Part shown: piece by piece, positions 40,707-49,427 of the stretch
Position numbering within the stretch: the first letter of the stretch is position 1
How the letters are laid out: every line of letters begins with the position of its first letter
Translations under genes and position numbers: made by a program
Assembly (NCBI RefSeq): GCF_014698475.1
Contig: NZ_JACJTB010000030.1
Coordinates: forward strand, 1-64,000
Direction of reading: 5' to 3'
Source of the DNA: Nostoc spongiaeforme FACHB-130
GTDB taxonomy: Bacteria > Cyanobacteriota > Cyanobacteriia > Cyanobacteriales > Nostocaceae
DNA length: 64,000 nucleotides
Notes under the pieces: model-generated
What the model was told of the DNA's origin: nothing
The model's database searches: none
Seen by the model: only the letters and a program-made list of their open reading frames with translations

Positions 40707-41081
40707 ATGTCTATTGAGCAACTCCAGCCCGCAACTCAGCAGCAAGCAAGCGTTTACTTGCCTTATATTCAGGGTACAAAGCGAAATTTCTTGCCCTACG
40801 CCATCAGTCTCTATCAAAAAGGTCTTTTGGAGGGACACCGCAAAATAGAAGCCAGTGAAAATATTCCCTTTGTTGCTTCTTGGAATGTGGCCACCCTACC
40901 TTCAGACTTAACGCGCTGCCGAATGCAGTTTGATGGTAATGCTGAACTCAGTTATGAAGTGATGATGGCCAGCTTTGAGTTTATTAGTTTTTTAATTGAA
41001 TTAATGGAAAACTATAAACGTTATCGTGTCCCAGACTTTTCGCAATCATTCTACAGAAAGTTGCTGCGTATTGATGAATAA
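40707..41081 (+). CDS. conserved hypothetical protein, 124 residues
   Basis: Family not recognised. The protein is soluble and mixed alpha/beta. After a Gln-rich start it has YLPYIQGTKRNFLPYAISLYQKG, ASWNVATLPSDLTRCRMQFDGN, YEVMMASFEFISFLIELM and YRVPDFSQSFYRKLL. TTGAGGAATATT places a GAGG about 12 bases before the ATG. The ordered, aromatic-rich sequence and good start favour a real gene. No motif suggests an activity. Confidence 0.7.
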   Translation: MSIEQLQPATQQQASVYLPYIQGTKRNFLPYAISLYQKGLLEGHRKIEASENIPFVASWNVATLPSDLTRCRMQFDGNAELSYEVMMASFEFISFLIELMENYKRYRVPDFSQSFYRKLLRIDE

Positions 41082-41411
41082 ATCAATTCCCTGAAAGTCT
41101 AGGGTATAGGATTACAAGGGAAAACTATTTCCCTTTAACCTAGCCCAGACAGTTATGCTTACGAGTATTGAGACATAGTTTAGTGGATATATTTGGCATC
41201 CAGCCCATAACATTTTAAGCATTATTTTAAATACCAAGTAGTTAGTAACTTTACAGCATCAATACTGTAGATAAAAGCTATTTTTTTCACCAAAAAAATG
41301 TTCTCACTCAAAAACTATGCTCGCTAAGAGCGTAAGTCTTTTGCTGGAACAAACTAAAATTAGTAAACACCTAGCTGGGTTCTACTTCCTTTTGAAATTA
41401 GGAGTGCATGT

Positions 41412-42506
41412 GTGCCGAAATCTGCTAAACATCTGCTGATTGGCTCAACCGAAACTTATAGCGGAAAATCTGCAACAGTTTTGGGTTTGTCTTATCAGCT
41501 ACAGCAAAAAGGACTGGATATTGCTTACGGCAAACCACTGGGAACTTGTTTGACAACCTCTGGTGGTACTTTAATTGAAGAAGATGTCCAGTTTATTGCT
41601 TCTAGCCTGAATCTAGCAGCTAACCGCATTGCGCCTACCATGCTGGCTTTAGATGCAGTCAGTGTCCAAAAACGTTTAAGCGGCGAAGATAACAACAATT
41701 ATCGCCAGTCGTTGATTCAGGAATATTTACAAGTTACTCGCGGCGATTTAGTCTTACTGGAGGGGCCAGGCAATTTAACAGAAGGACATTTATTTGATTT
41801 ATCAACGCTACAAGTTGCAGAAGTGTTAGACGCTGCGGTTTTGTTGGTTAATCGTTACAATTCGCTACTTTCTCTAGATGCGGTATTGGCAGCAAAAGAG
41901 CGTGTGGGCGATCGCTTGGTGGGTGTTGTCCTCAATGATATTCCTCCCAAAGAATTGGAAATGGTCGAAAATCTCGTGCGTCCATTTTTGGAACAGCAAG
42001 GAATTGCCGTATTAGGAACACTGCCGAAAAATGATTTACTGCGGAGTGTTAGAGTCGGGGAACTAGTCAACCAGTTAAATGCTGAAGTTCTCTGCCGTAG
42101 CGATCGCTTAGATTTGATGGTAGAAAGTCTGGCCATTGGGGCGATGAATGTCAATGCAGCTGTCAAGTATTTCCGTAAACGGCGTAACATGGCAGTGGTA
42201 ACAGGAGGCGATCGGGTAGAAATTCAACAAGCTGCTCTAGAAACCTCAACTCAATGCCTAATTCTCACAGGACAATTACCACCGCCGCAATTTATTCTCA
42301 GCCGTGCTGAAGAACTGGAAATTCCCATTTTGTCTGTTGACTTAGACACCTTGACCACCGTAGAAATTGTTGACCGGACTTTTGGTCAAGTACGTGTCCA
42401 TGAACCAATTAAAGTGCAGTGCATCCGCCAATTGATGAATGAGCATTTTGACATTGAGCGTTTATTACTGAAACTGGGCTTAAGTACAGCAGCAGCCTTA
42501 TCTTAG
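41412..42506 (+). CDS. phosphotransacetylase-family protein (BioD-like N-domain plus DRTGG domain)
   Basis: 364 residues. The N-terminal half is a P-loop domain of the dethiobiotin-synthetase/CobQ type (LLIGSTETYSGKSATVLGL, with YGKPLGT and LLEGPGNL). The C-terminal half is a DRTGG-type regulatory domain (GGDRVEIQQAALET, CLILTGQLPP, VHEPIKVQCIRQL). The same two domains form the N-terminal part of long phosphate acetyltransferases, but the catalytic PTA domain is absent here. GTG start with AGGAG 7 bases upstream. The role may be regulatory. Confidence 0.85.
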   Translation: MPKSAKHLLIGSTETYSGKSATVLGLSYQLQQKGLDIAYGKPLGTCLTTSGGTLIEEDVQFIASSLNLAANRIAPTMLALDAVSVQKRLSGEDNNNYRQSLIQEYLQVTRGDLVLLEGPGNLTEGHLFDLSTLQVAEVLDAAVLLVNRYNSLLSLDAVLAAKERVGDRLVGVVLNDIPPKELEMVENLVRPFLEQQGIAVLGTLPKNDLLRSVRVGELVNQLNAEVLCRSDRLDLMVESLAIGAMNVNAAVKYFRKRRNMAVVTGGDRVEIQQAALETSTQCLILTGQLPPPQFILSRAEELEIPILSVDLDTLTTVEIVDRTFGQVRVHEPIKVQCIRQLMNEHFDIERLLLKLGLSTAAALS

Positions 42507-42954
42507 CCATACACCAAGCATCTTTGAGATTGACCCTCTGAATTTTAGATTTTAAATTTTGGATTTTGGATTGCTGGGTTAAATCTAAAATCCAAAATCT
42601 AAAATTGGCTTGGTCAAGTAATTTTGGATTTTAGATTTGCAATTTTGGATTGACCCCGACCACAAGGGTGCGGTGCTTGGGGATTTTGGATTAACGATTT
42701 TAGATTTTTCCACCCACTAGGGGTGGGGCTTGTACCCTAAAGAATCCAAAATCCAAAATCCAAAATCTAAAATTGGCTTGGTCAAGGTTCACAAAAGCCT
42801 GATTTTGACCATTGACTGTTAACTATTGACTCACTTAGCCAGTTACTTAGTTAAATAATTCAAAAATTGTAGCAATGTCTAACTTCAGCTGGCTGTCTAC
42901 CTACACTCTGTTTGGTAAAATATCTAGGTCGTTCAATTCTAATTAATTTTATCT
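42507..42954. repeat. AT-rich dispersed repeat with a direct duplication
   Basis: AAATCTAAAATTGGCTTGGTCAAG occurs at about 42594-42617 and again at about 42763-42786. Between and around them are many units of ATTTTGGATTTTAGATT and the complement, which can form large hairpins. No coding region. Related repeats are at 49198-49365 and 51774-51850. Confidence 0.65.
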
Positions 42955-43458
42955 TTGAGCCAGTCAATAGACCTAATTAACCTCGATACATTAGCGCAAG
43001 AACTGGCGACAATCCAGCAAACAGGTTCTAAGCGAATTGCTTTGCTGGGTTCTCGTCATGTGCCGATTACCCATCAAAATCTGATTGAAATGATGACATA
43101 CGCTTTGGTGTTATCAGGCAATCGGATTATTACCTCTGGGGCGACGGGAACAAATTCAGCTGCCATCAAGGGCGCAATGCGGGCTGATCCCAATTTGCTG
43201 ACTGTAATTCTGCCGCAAAGCTTGGAACGTCAGCCTTACGAATCTCGGCAACAGTTAGAACAGGTAATGCACCTGGTAGAAAATCCCAGTAACGATAACC
43301 TGACTCTAGCTGAAGCTAGTTACATCTGTAACAAAGAGATTGTCTCTCGTTGTCAGCAGTTAATTTGTTTTGCTTTTCATGACAGTCGCACTCTGCTACA
43401 AACTTGTGGAGATGCTGAAGAACAAAGAAAAGTAGTAACTTTGTTTTACTTTGATTAG
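42955..43458 (+). CDS. SLOG/DprA-like Rossmann-fold protein
   Basis: 167 residues. The fold looks like a SLOG-type nucleotide-binding domain: RIALLGSRHVPI, NRIITSGATGTNSAAIKGA (Gly-rich loop), LTVILPQSLERQP and LICFAFHDSRT. The family is related to DprA and LOG, but the DNA-binding parts of DprA are absent. The start is TTG at 42955, the only plausible initiator before the conserved part, with no strong ribosome binding site. Role unknown; ligand binding is inferred. Confidence 0.75.
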   Translation: MSQSIDLINLDTLAQELATIQQTGSKRIALLGSRHVPITHQNLIEMMTYALVLSGNRIITSGATGTNSAAIKGAMRADPNLLTVILPQSLERQPYESRQQLEQVMHLVENPSNDNLTLAEASYICNKEIVSRCQQLICFAFHDSRTLLQTCGDAEEQRKVVTLFYFD

Positions 43459-43552
43459 TCATTTATCCGTTGTCATTTGTCCTTTGTCATTTGCAATTCA
43501 CTCATGACCAATGACCAATGACCAATGACTAATAATTATGGACTAGTAACTA
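43459..43552. repeat. STRR-type tandem repeat
   Basis: Three perfect GACCAAT units occur at about 43506-43526, preceded by units of the related GTCATTTGTCCTTTG. It separates the SLOG-like and MAPEG genes. No gene. Confidence 0.6.
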
Positions 43553-43948
43553 ATGACTATTTTTTTGTACTGTATTGCCGCAGCTGCTGTATTAATTTAT
43601 CTGCCGTTTTTGCTGGTGGCGTATGCCCGGTTGAGTGTGGGATATGATATATCCGCACCCCGCGCGATGTTTGATAAATTGCCACCTTATGCTCAACGAG
43701 CGACTTGGGCGCATCAAAATTCTTTTGAAACATTCATGATTTTTGCTGTCGCCGCATTGATGGCTTATGTCACTAATGTCAATTCTAGTGTGGCTGTAGT
43801 TGCGGCGATCGCTTTTGTCGTGACGCGGTTGTTATACTCTATCTTTTATATTTTGAATGTACCGCTTTTGCGATCGCTGATGTTTGCTATTGGTTCTTTG
43901 AGTTCTGCAACTCTCTTCTTCTTTAGCATCCTGCAAGCAAATACTTAA
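43553..43948 (+). CDS. MAPEG family membrane protein
   Basis: 131 residues with four hydrophobic helices (about 4-24, 62-78, 80-98, 107-127). The family signature is seen as PRAMFDKLPPYAQRATWAHQNSFETFMIF, where Arg, Asn and Glu are the usual conserved positions, and RLLYSIFYILNVP. MAPEG proteins act in glutathione or eicosanoid metabolism in eukaryotes; the bacterial substrate is unknown. It starts with ATG directly after the tandem repeat. Confidence 0.9.
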   Translation: MTIFLYCIAAAAVLIYLPFLLVAYARLSVGYDISAPRAMFDKLPPYAQRATWAHQNSFETFMIFAVAALMAYVTNVNSSVAVVAAIAFVVTRLLYSIFYILNVPLLRSLMFAIGSLSSATLFFFSILQANT

Positions 43949-44018
43949 AATTAGGGAAGAGGAGAGATAATACCAATTACCAATAAACTCATCCACAATC
44001 CCAAAGTTAACATTTTTT

Positions 44019-44510
44019 ATGGCTTCAACTTACTCCTTTGACATTGTGAGCGATTTTGATCGGCAAGAATTAGTGAACGCTGTTGATCAAGTTGTGCGAG
44101 ACGTTAACAGTAGATACGACCTCAAAGATACTAAAACTACAGTTGAGTTGGGTGAAACAACTATTACTGTTAATACCGACAGTGAGTTTACTTTAGATTC
44201 TGTACACAACATTCTCCGCGAAAAAGCTGCCAAACGTAGTCTCTCTCAAAAGATTTTTGAATTTGGCAAAGTTGAATCTGCAAGTGGTAATCGTGTACGT
44301 CAAGAAATCACCCTCAAAAAAGGCATCAGCCAGGAAATTGCCAAACAAATTTCTAAATTGATTCGTGATGAATTTAAAAAGGTGCAAGCTTCAATTCAAG
44401 GTGATGCTGTGCGGGTTGCTGCTAAATCAAAAGATGATTTGCAAATTGTTATTCAACGGTTAAAACAAGAAGACTACCCAGTTGCATTACAATTTACAAA
44501 CTATCGTTAG
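44019..44510 (+). CDS. YajQ-family nucleotide-binding protein
   Basis: 163 residues, full length for the family. The opening [20 protein letters not shown] and the middle [15 protein letters not shown] are diagnostic, as is the C-terminal [27 protein letters not shown]. The fold is two RNP-like alpha/beta domains. Members bind nucleotides, and cyclic di-GMP binding has been shown for some. It lies 70 bp after the MAPEG gene on the same strand. Confidence 0.95.
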   Translation: MASTYSFDIVSDFDRQELVNAVDQVVRDVNSRYDLKDTKTTVELGETTITVNTDSEFTLDSVHNILREKAAKRSLSQKIFEFGKVESASGNRVRQEITLKKGISQEIAKQISKLIRDEFKKVQASIQGDAVRVAAKSKDDLQIVIQRLKQEDYPVALQFTNYR

Positions 44511-44523
44511 GAAATGCTTAAAT

Positions 44524-44690
44524 CTAGTACAACAAGGCAAAAGTAAAAAGGTGAGCCATTGCGGTGGACGGGTTTCCCGGCATAAAGCAAATGGTGAACC
44601 CGAAGGGCAAAAGGAAAAAGAAAGAATAACGATACCACAAGCCTTTTAGCAATTTCTTATAGTCTGTTTATTTACGCCGACCTGTACTAG
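44524..44690. repeat. second MITE-like family (CTAGTAC ends), copy B
   Basis: CTAGTAC ... GTACTAG ends with the same flanks as copy A (ACAAGGCAAAAGTAAAAAG on the left, TTTACGCCGACCT on the right). The centre has the hairpin-prone sequence TGGACGGGTTTCCCGGCA, which differs from copy A. A left-end fragment (CTAGTACAACAAGGCAAAAG) lies at 45074-45110. Confidence 0.7.
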
Positions 44691-44857
44691 TTAAAATTTT
44701 TCCAAGAAACTGCCAGCGAGTTTTTGTTCGTTGGCAGTTATTTTTATTTTCAACACAAAATATGTAGAGTGAAACCTATTGCTCTATATCCCAAAATAAT
44801 TTGGTACATCTTCATAGAGAATAGTTATAAGTATAGTTATTGTTCGAGATTAGTCAA

Positions 44858-44968
44858 ATGCGTGATCCACAGAAGAATACAATTAAAATTGACCCAGCAA
44901 CTGTTGTTTTAATTGTGTCGATATTAATACTTTTACCTCTTGTACTCACTGGGTTGTTTTGGCAGTAA
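44858..44968 (+). CDS. possible small single-helix membrane protein
   Basis: 36 residues. A polar start (MRDPQKNTIKIDP) is followed by one hydrophobic helix (VVLIVSILILLPLVLTGLFW). The architecture is that of small thylakoid or plasma-membrane subunits, but I do not recognise it. No clear ribosome binding site precedes the ATG. It stands alone in a 722-bp gap. Confidence 0.45.
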   Translation: MRDPQKNTIKIDPATVVLIVSILILLPLVLTGLFWQ

Positions 44969-45073
44969 GAGGATAATAGAAAGATTGATCCTTGCTAAAT
45001 AACTGTTTTGAAGCTATTTACGTGGAAATCACTGGTGTGGATGGTATGGAGTAGAACTATCACGGGAGTACTA

Positions 45074-45110
45074 CCTAGTACAACAAGGCAAAAGTAAAAA
45101 GAAATAATAA
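45074..45110. repeat. left-end fragment of the CTAGTAC element
   Basis: CTAGTACAACAAGGCAAAAG, then GTAAAAAGAAATAATA, matches the left end of copies A and B. The right end (GCCGACCTGTACTAG) is not found downstream, so this is a truncated copy. Confidence 0.6.
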
Positions 45111-45232
45111 AGAATAGAATTCGTGGCTTTGAAGAAGAAGTAAGAATCAATGAGTGGCGGAAAATCCCCGCCACTAGCATAGAATTAAGTTCTGAATTCT
45201 GGTTCCTGACTCCTGAATTCTATCTTGATAAA

Positions 45233-46108
45233 TTAAGGTTCTGTAGCAGTTGGCTGCGGCGTAAACTGAATTCTGGGATCTGGCATGAAATTGTATCGGA
45301 GGTATAATCCACCCCAAACAAACAACACAATTAATAAAGCACCAATACCCAAAGGACTGGGAAGCCAAAATACTACTTCTATATGATTGAGTTCACCGGG
45401 TTGGAGTCGCCATAGCAGTTGATTACCTTGTTTTTCTGGTTCGACAGCATTTTCGGTGAGTTGAATATTTTTTGCACCCCAGGGAGTGTTTAAGCTAAAT
45501 TCTAAATTGAGAATTGCACCTGGATCAGCAATGACGTTACCTTTACTGGCAATTAACGCCAGCGATCGCAAGTCTAAATCATAAATTAACCGATTCCGCA
45601 CTAACAATAAAAAATTATTCTGGAATAGCAGTAAATTAGATTCTATTTTCGGTAATTCCGCATCAGCTTCACTATTTGTAGCCGCTACTTTTTGATTGTT
45701 ATGGGAATTAAAAAAGTCATTAAACTTAGTTTGTAATTCTTGACCATTACTAAAGGGGATAGTAACTATTAGTTCTTCTTGCGAAATACGCCGGACTTTG
45801 CCTTCTAGTTTACGAGTCCGATTTTCTATACTATCTAACCAGGCATATACATAATCACCACTAAAACTAGTAAGTTGTTCACCTAACTTAATATGCTGCA
45901 CTAATTCGCCGCTATTGGAGTGATGAAAATTCACGCCAACATCATACTTTACACACCCAGATAACAGCAGGGATGTAAACACTACTATCCACAAAATAGT
46001 TTTTCTTGGGGAAAAGATGCGGTTAATGTTGTGTCTGACTTGTATCGTTAACCAGCCCAATGGTTGAGTTAACCACATCAATATTTTTCCCAACTTAGAA
46101 AAATTCAT
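45233..46108 (-). CDS. DUF3153 lipoprotein
   Basis: The frame opens at 46195, but ATG 46108 has AGGAG about 11 bases upstream and precedes the basic and hydrophobic signal, so I start there (291 residues). The signal ends in the lipobox LLLSGC, then VKYDVGVNF...GELVQHIKLGEQLTS, which marks the cyanobacterial DUF3153 family. A transmembrane helix near the C-terminus (LGIGALLIVLFVWGGLYL) gives a second anchor. The protein is probably exposed outside the plasma membrane. Function unknown. Confidence 0.85.
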   Translation of the reverse strand: MNFSKLGKILMWLTQPLGWLTIQVRHNINRIFSPRKTILWIVVFTSLLLSGCVKYDVGVNFHHSNSGELVQHIKLGEQLTSFSGDYVYAWLDSIENRTRKLEGKVRRISQEELIVTIPFSNGQELQTKFNDFFNSHNNQKVAATNSEADAELPKIESNLLLFQNNFLLLVRNRLIYDLDLRSLALIASKGNVIADPGAILNLEFSLNTPWGAKNIQLTENAVEPEKQGNQLLWRLQPGELNHIEVVFWLPSPLGIGALLIVLFVWGGLYLRYNFMPDPRIQFTPQPTATEP

Positions 46109-46259
46109 CACTGTATTTCTCCTGAAAAAATCGATTAAGGGTGCAGTGTAAAGGATGAAATCGCAAATTATTCCTTTATTTTTACCCTTTTTCATCCTTT
46201 ATCCTTATTAATATGATTTAGTCAAATAACTTAACTAATCTTGACTTTTTCTGACTATT

Positions 46260-46790
46260 TTAAAAAGCCAACCAAGTTAAGTATGAGAGAATTAATCCAA
46301 TAGCAGCGATCGCCACCCAAATAAAGCGATTATCTTTGGTATTAACTTGGCTGAGATCAACAAATTCCTGTTCAGCAGGTTTTTTCTTGACGGAAGATTT
46401 GGGGGTATTAGTCGCCACCCGCATTTTCGATTCATTATCTGATAATGTACCCAAATCGGGAATCTCCGTCATCCATTCGCTGGGTCGTTTCAGCTTTGGT
46501 GCTTGTAAAATGTAGAGCAATCGCCGAGCTTGTTTATTCGTTTCGGAATAGGGATGGCGTTGTAGTTGTTTGCAAAGTGCGATCGCTTCTTCATTTCTGC
46601 CGGCTGCTTCATAAGCTGTTACTAGCCACAGTTGAGCTTCTCCCCCTAAGCGAGAATTCCGCGCTAACAAGGCGCTGGCCTTTTCCAGATTTTCAATCGC
46701 TTCCCGATACTGCCCATTTTCAAAGGCAATTCTTCCAGCTTGGTAACGCTTTCTGGCAATTTCTAAACTTTGTTCACTCACGTTTTGCAT
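46260..46790 (-). CDS. tail-anchored TPR protein
   Basis: 176 residues. Two to three TPR-like units are visible (ARKRYQAGRIAFENGQYREAIENLEKA; GEAQLWLVTAYEAAGRNEEAIALCKQL). A basic linker (KSSVKKKPAEQ) follows, and then a C-terminal transmembrane helix (VAIAAIGLILSYLTWLAF), so the TPRs face the cytoplasm. It precedes the DUF3153 gene on the same strand with a 150-bp gap. A link between them is possible but not shown. Confidence 0.82.
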   Translation of the reverse strand: MQNVSEQSLEIARKRYQAGRIAFENGQYREAIENLEKASALLARNSRLGGEAQLWLVTAYEAAGRNEEAIALCKQLQRHPYSETNKQARRLLYILQAPKLKRPSEWMTEIPDLGTLSDNESKMRVATNTPKSSVKKKPAEQEFVDLSQVNTKDNRFIWVAIAAIGLILSYLTWLAF

Positions 46791-46941
46791 ATTAAATCAG
46801 CACTGCTTTAATTTTGCCAACGCCAGTAATCTTTTTGTAATCTTTTCAAAACCTGGCAATCTTCAAGTAAATAAGCTTTTACAATTCTAACTAGAAGTCA
46901 TCTGTAAAAACCCTTAATTATGCAATGCAGGTGAGCAAAAT

Positions 46942-47355
46942 ATGGTAGATATCAAGCTTTCTCAACTGAATTGGTTAGGAGCCGGAATCACTTTGGTATT
47001 GATGAGTACCGTAATTACTCCAGCTTCAGCCCAACAAGTGATTGTGATTGATCGCAGCAATCCTTTTAGCGTCAGTCAGCCGCCTGCTGTTGGTTCTTTT
47101 ATTTATGGTAGTCCGATTCCCACGCCTATGCCCGTAGATCCCACAACAGGGCTTTTACCTAGCCGCACCATCTACCCCAATTATTATCCCCAAGTCAGGT
47201 ACGACAGGTTCAATAATTCCACGCTGGTGAATCCGACTTTGATTAATCCCATTATTAAAGATTCCACAATCGTGAATCCAGTGATTATCAATAATTCCTG
47301 GCAACGGACACCATTTAGAGGGCGATCGCGGGTGATTATCACTCATCCTTGGTAA
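46942..47355 (+). CDS. hypothetical exported protein with short internal repeats
   Basis: 137 residues. A signal peptide (hydrophobic about 12-28, cleavage after ASA) exports it. The mature part is Pro- and Asn-rich with an imperfect repeat (STLVNPTLINPII / STIVNPVIINNS) and a basic end (RGRSRVIITHPW). The repeat with Asn-Pro turns could form a small beta-solenoid (inference). No family is recognised. Confidence 0.7.
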   Translation: MVDIKLSQLNWLGAGITLVLMSTVITPASAQQVIVIDRSNPFSVSQPPAVGSFIYGSPIPTPMPVDPTTGLLPSRTIYPNYYPQVRYDRFNNSTLVNPTLINPIIKDSTIVNPVIINNSWQRTPFRGRSRVIITHPW

Positions 47356-47384
47356 TGATGTTAATCCTTTGTCATTAGTCATTA

Positions 47385-47420
47385 GTCATTTGTTACACCA
47401 AAGAACACAGGACAAATGAC
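47385..47420. terminator. inverted repeat in a convergent gap
   Basis: GTCATTTGT (47385-47393) pairs with ACAAATGAC (47412-47420). Both arms lie in STRR-type GTCATTA/GACAAAT repeats. It separates the exported-protein gene and argB, which converge, and may act as a weak terminator. Confidence 0.4.
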
Positions 47421-47441
47421 AAAGGACAAATGACCAATAAC

Positions 47442-48335
47442 TTAAGCAAAGTGAGAACCAGAAATCATTGTCCCGATCCCAACATCGGTAAAGATTTCCA
47501 GTAGCAGTGCGTGAGGTAGACGACCATCGATGATGTGTGCAGCCCTGACTCCTTGAGCGAGCGATCGCACACAACAATTAACTTTGGGGATCATCCCGCC
47601 ACTGACTACACCACTAGCAATCAATTCCCTCGCTTCCCGAATATCCACTTTGGGAATCAACGTTGATGGGTCTTTATAATCTTTTAAAATCCCTCTAGTA
47701 TCGGTCAGCAAAATTAACTTTTCTGCCCCCAGCGCCGCCGCAATTTCCCCCGCAATGGTATCTGCGTTAATGTTATAAGCCTGTCCCGAATCATCGGCGG
47801 CGACACTTGACACTACTGGAATATAACCATTACTCGACAGAGTTTCTAAAATTTTGATATTAACACCGCTAACTTCACCTACAAAGCCGATGCCTTCTTG
47901 ACCTTGGGGACGGGCGGTAATTAAGTGACCATCTTTGCCACATAGCCCCACAGCCATACCACCGGCTTGGTTAATCAAAGCCACAATTTCTTTATTTACC
48001 CGACCAACTAACACCATTTCCACAACATCCATTGTGGCAGCGTCAGTAACTCGTAAACCATTCTTAAATTGTGGTTCAATGCCTAATTTATCTAACCAAC
48101 TGTTAATTTCTGGGCCGCCACCGTGAACAAGAATGGGACGCAAACCAACACAAGATAAAAAGACAATATCGCGGATTACCTTGTCTTTGAGGGTGCTGTC
48201 TTTCATCGCCGCACCACCATATTTCACAACAACAGTACGTCCCGCGAATTGTTGAATGTAGGGTAGTGCTTCGCTGAGTACCCGCACACGGGTGGCTTCA
48301 GCTTGCCTGATATACTCAGTATCGTTGACCATCAT
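47442..48335 (-). CDS. argB: acetylglutamate kinase
   Basis: Phosphorylates N-acetyl-L-glutamate in arginine synthesis; in cyanobacteria this enzyme is controlled by arginine and by the PII protein. Motifs seen: VVKYGGAAM (ATP loop), [10 protein letters not shown] (substrate loop), [42 protein letters not shown] and the final GIGTMIS. At 297 residues it has the usual PII-regulated length with an N-terminal extension helix. The ATG could be either of the two tandem Met codons. Confidence 0.97.
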   Translation of the reverse strand: MMVNDTEYIRQAEATRVRVLSEALPYIQQFAGRTVVVKYGGAAMKDSTLKDKVIRDIVFLSCVGLRPILVHGGGPEINSWLDKLGIEPQFKNGLRVTDAATMDVVEMVLVGRVNKEIVALINQAGGMAVGLCGKDGHLITARPQGQEGIGFVGEVSGVNIKILETLSSNGYIPVVSSVAADDSGQAYNINADTIAGEIAAALGAEKLILLTDTRGILKDYKDPSTLIPKVDIREARELIASGVVSGGMIPKVNCCVRSLAQGVRAAHIIDGRLPHALLLEIFTDVGIGTMISGSHFA

Positions 48336-48581
48336 GGTTGAGATTTTAAACCTATGCAGTCAGTGTAGAAGACTTTTTCACTGGTCACAATCTCTTGCTT
48401 GGAAGTGCTGAGTATTGAGTGCTGAGTGCTGAGTAAAAATCCTAGTATCTAGTCAAGAGTCCCTGTTTCATATTTGGTAGTGATATGTTCTCATAAGTAG
48501 CTAACTTGTAAAAATGAACTCTCAAGTTTTTTGAGCTTATACCAGTTCTGTATGAAGATGCACAGAATCTGAAGAAACGAA

Positions 48582-48609
48582 CCGCCAAGAGCGCCAAGAG
48601 CGCCAAGAG
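48582..48609. repeat. tandem nonamer repeat
   Basis: CGCCAAGAG occurs three times in tandem, the first unit following AAC. It is an STRR-like repeat related to that at 17065-17092. It lies just after the aroK stop codon. Confidence 0.55.
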
Positions 48610-48631
48610 TCTAGAGTTTATTGGAGATCGC

Positions 48632-49192
48632 TCAATTTTCTACATTCTGGTGAGATGCAGTAGTTTTCAACACGCTAGGAATGGCTGCCATCACTCTGTT
48701 AGCGATTTGCTCTGGTGTTTCACCTTCTTTGACGATGATGTGTAAATCAGCCTGGGCGTAGAGTGGTTGGCGTTGTTCGAGGAGCGATCGCAGTTTACCT
48801 TGGGGATCAGGATCTTGCAGTAATGGTCTTGTGGTATCTTCTGCCAAGCGGGTGTAGAGTAGTTCTACGGGTACATCTAGCCACACAATTAAACCGTGAC
48901 GCAAGTAGCTCCAATTTTCTCGCCGCAGCACAATGCCGCCACCTGTAGCTACAGTTAATTTAATATGGGCGCTAATTTGTGCCAATACATCACTTTCCAA
49001 CTGGCGAAATGCAGCTTCTCCTTCTTCGGCAAATAACTGATTGATGGATCTACCTGTGGCTTGAGTAATCACATCATCAGTATCTACAAACCCATAACCC
49101 AACTGCTGTGCTAGTAAACGTCCTACCGTTGTTTTACCAGCGCCCATCATGCCAATCAAGTACAGGCTGACTCCTTGCAATAAGCTGCTCAT
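48632..49192 (-). CDS. aroK: shikimate kinase
   Basis: Phosphorylates shikimate at the 3-hydroxyl. The P-loop GMMGAGKT is at 14-21. The substrate Asp lies in VDTDD (36-40), followed by FRQLESDVL, the GGG motif (VATGGGIVLR) and the lid Arg in RPLLQD. At 186 residues it is the common length. It is monocistronic, about 300 bp from argB on the same strand. Confidence 0.96.
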   Translation of the reverse strand: MSSLLQGVSLYLIGMMGAGKTTVGRLLAQQLGYGFVDTDDVITQATGRSINQLFAEEGEAAFRQLESDVLAQISAHIKLTVATGGGIVLRRENWSYLRHGLIVWLDVPVELLYTRLAEDTTRPLLQDPDPQGKLRSLLEQRQPLYAQADLHIIVKEGETPEQIANRVMAAIPSVLKTTASHQNVEN

Positions 49193-49197
49193 ACAAT

Positions 49198-49365
49198 TTT
49201 AGATTTGAAATTTTAGATTTTGGATTGGGAATTACTGTTTGCGTCTTGGCTTGCCGTTAACTTATACCAAATTGAAGAATGATTGCGACAAATGAATTGC
49301 CCAAAAGCTTACCAGTAAAGCCTGCCTCAATCCAAAATCTAAAATCTAAAATCCAAAATGGTATT
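49198..49365. repeat. AT-rich dispersed repeat
   Basis: TTTTAGATTTGAAATTTTAGATTTTGGATTG at the left, with CAATCCAAAATCTAAAATCTAAAATCCAAAATGG at the right, gives a long imperfect inverted repeat. It belongs to the same family as 42541-42786. Confidence 0.55.
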
Positions 49366-49427
49366 ATCCTTTCAACTACGCTCGCCAGTCGCTTTACTCC
49401 AGTAAATTCTCAACTCCTCACTTTACT

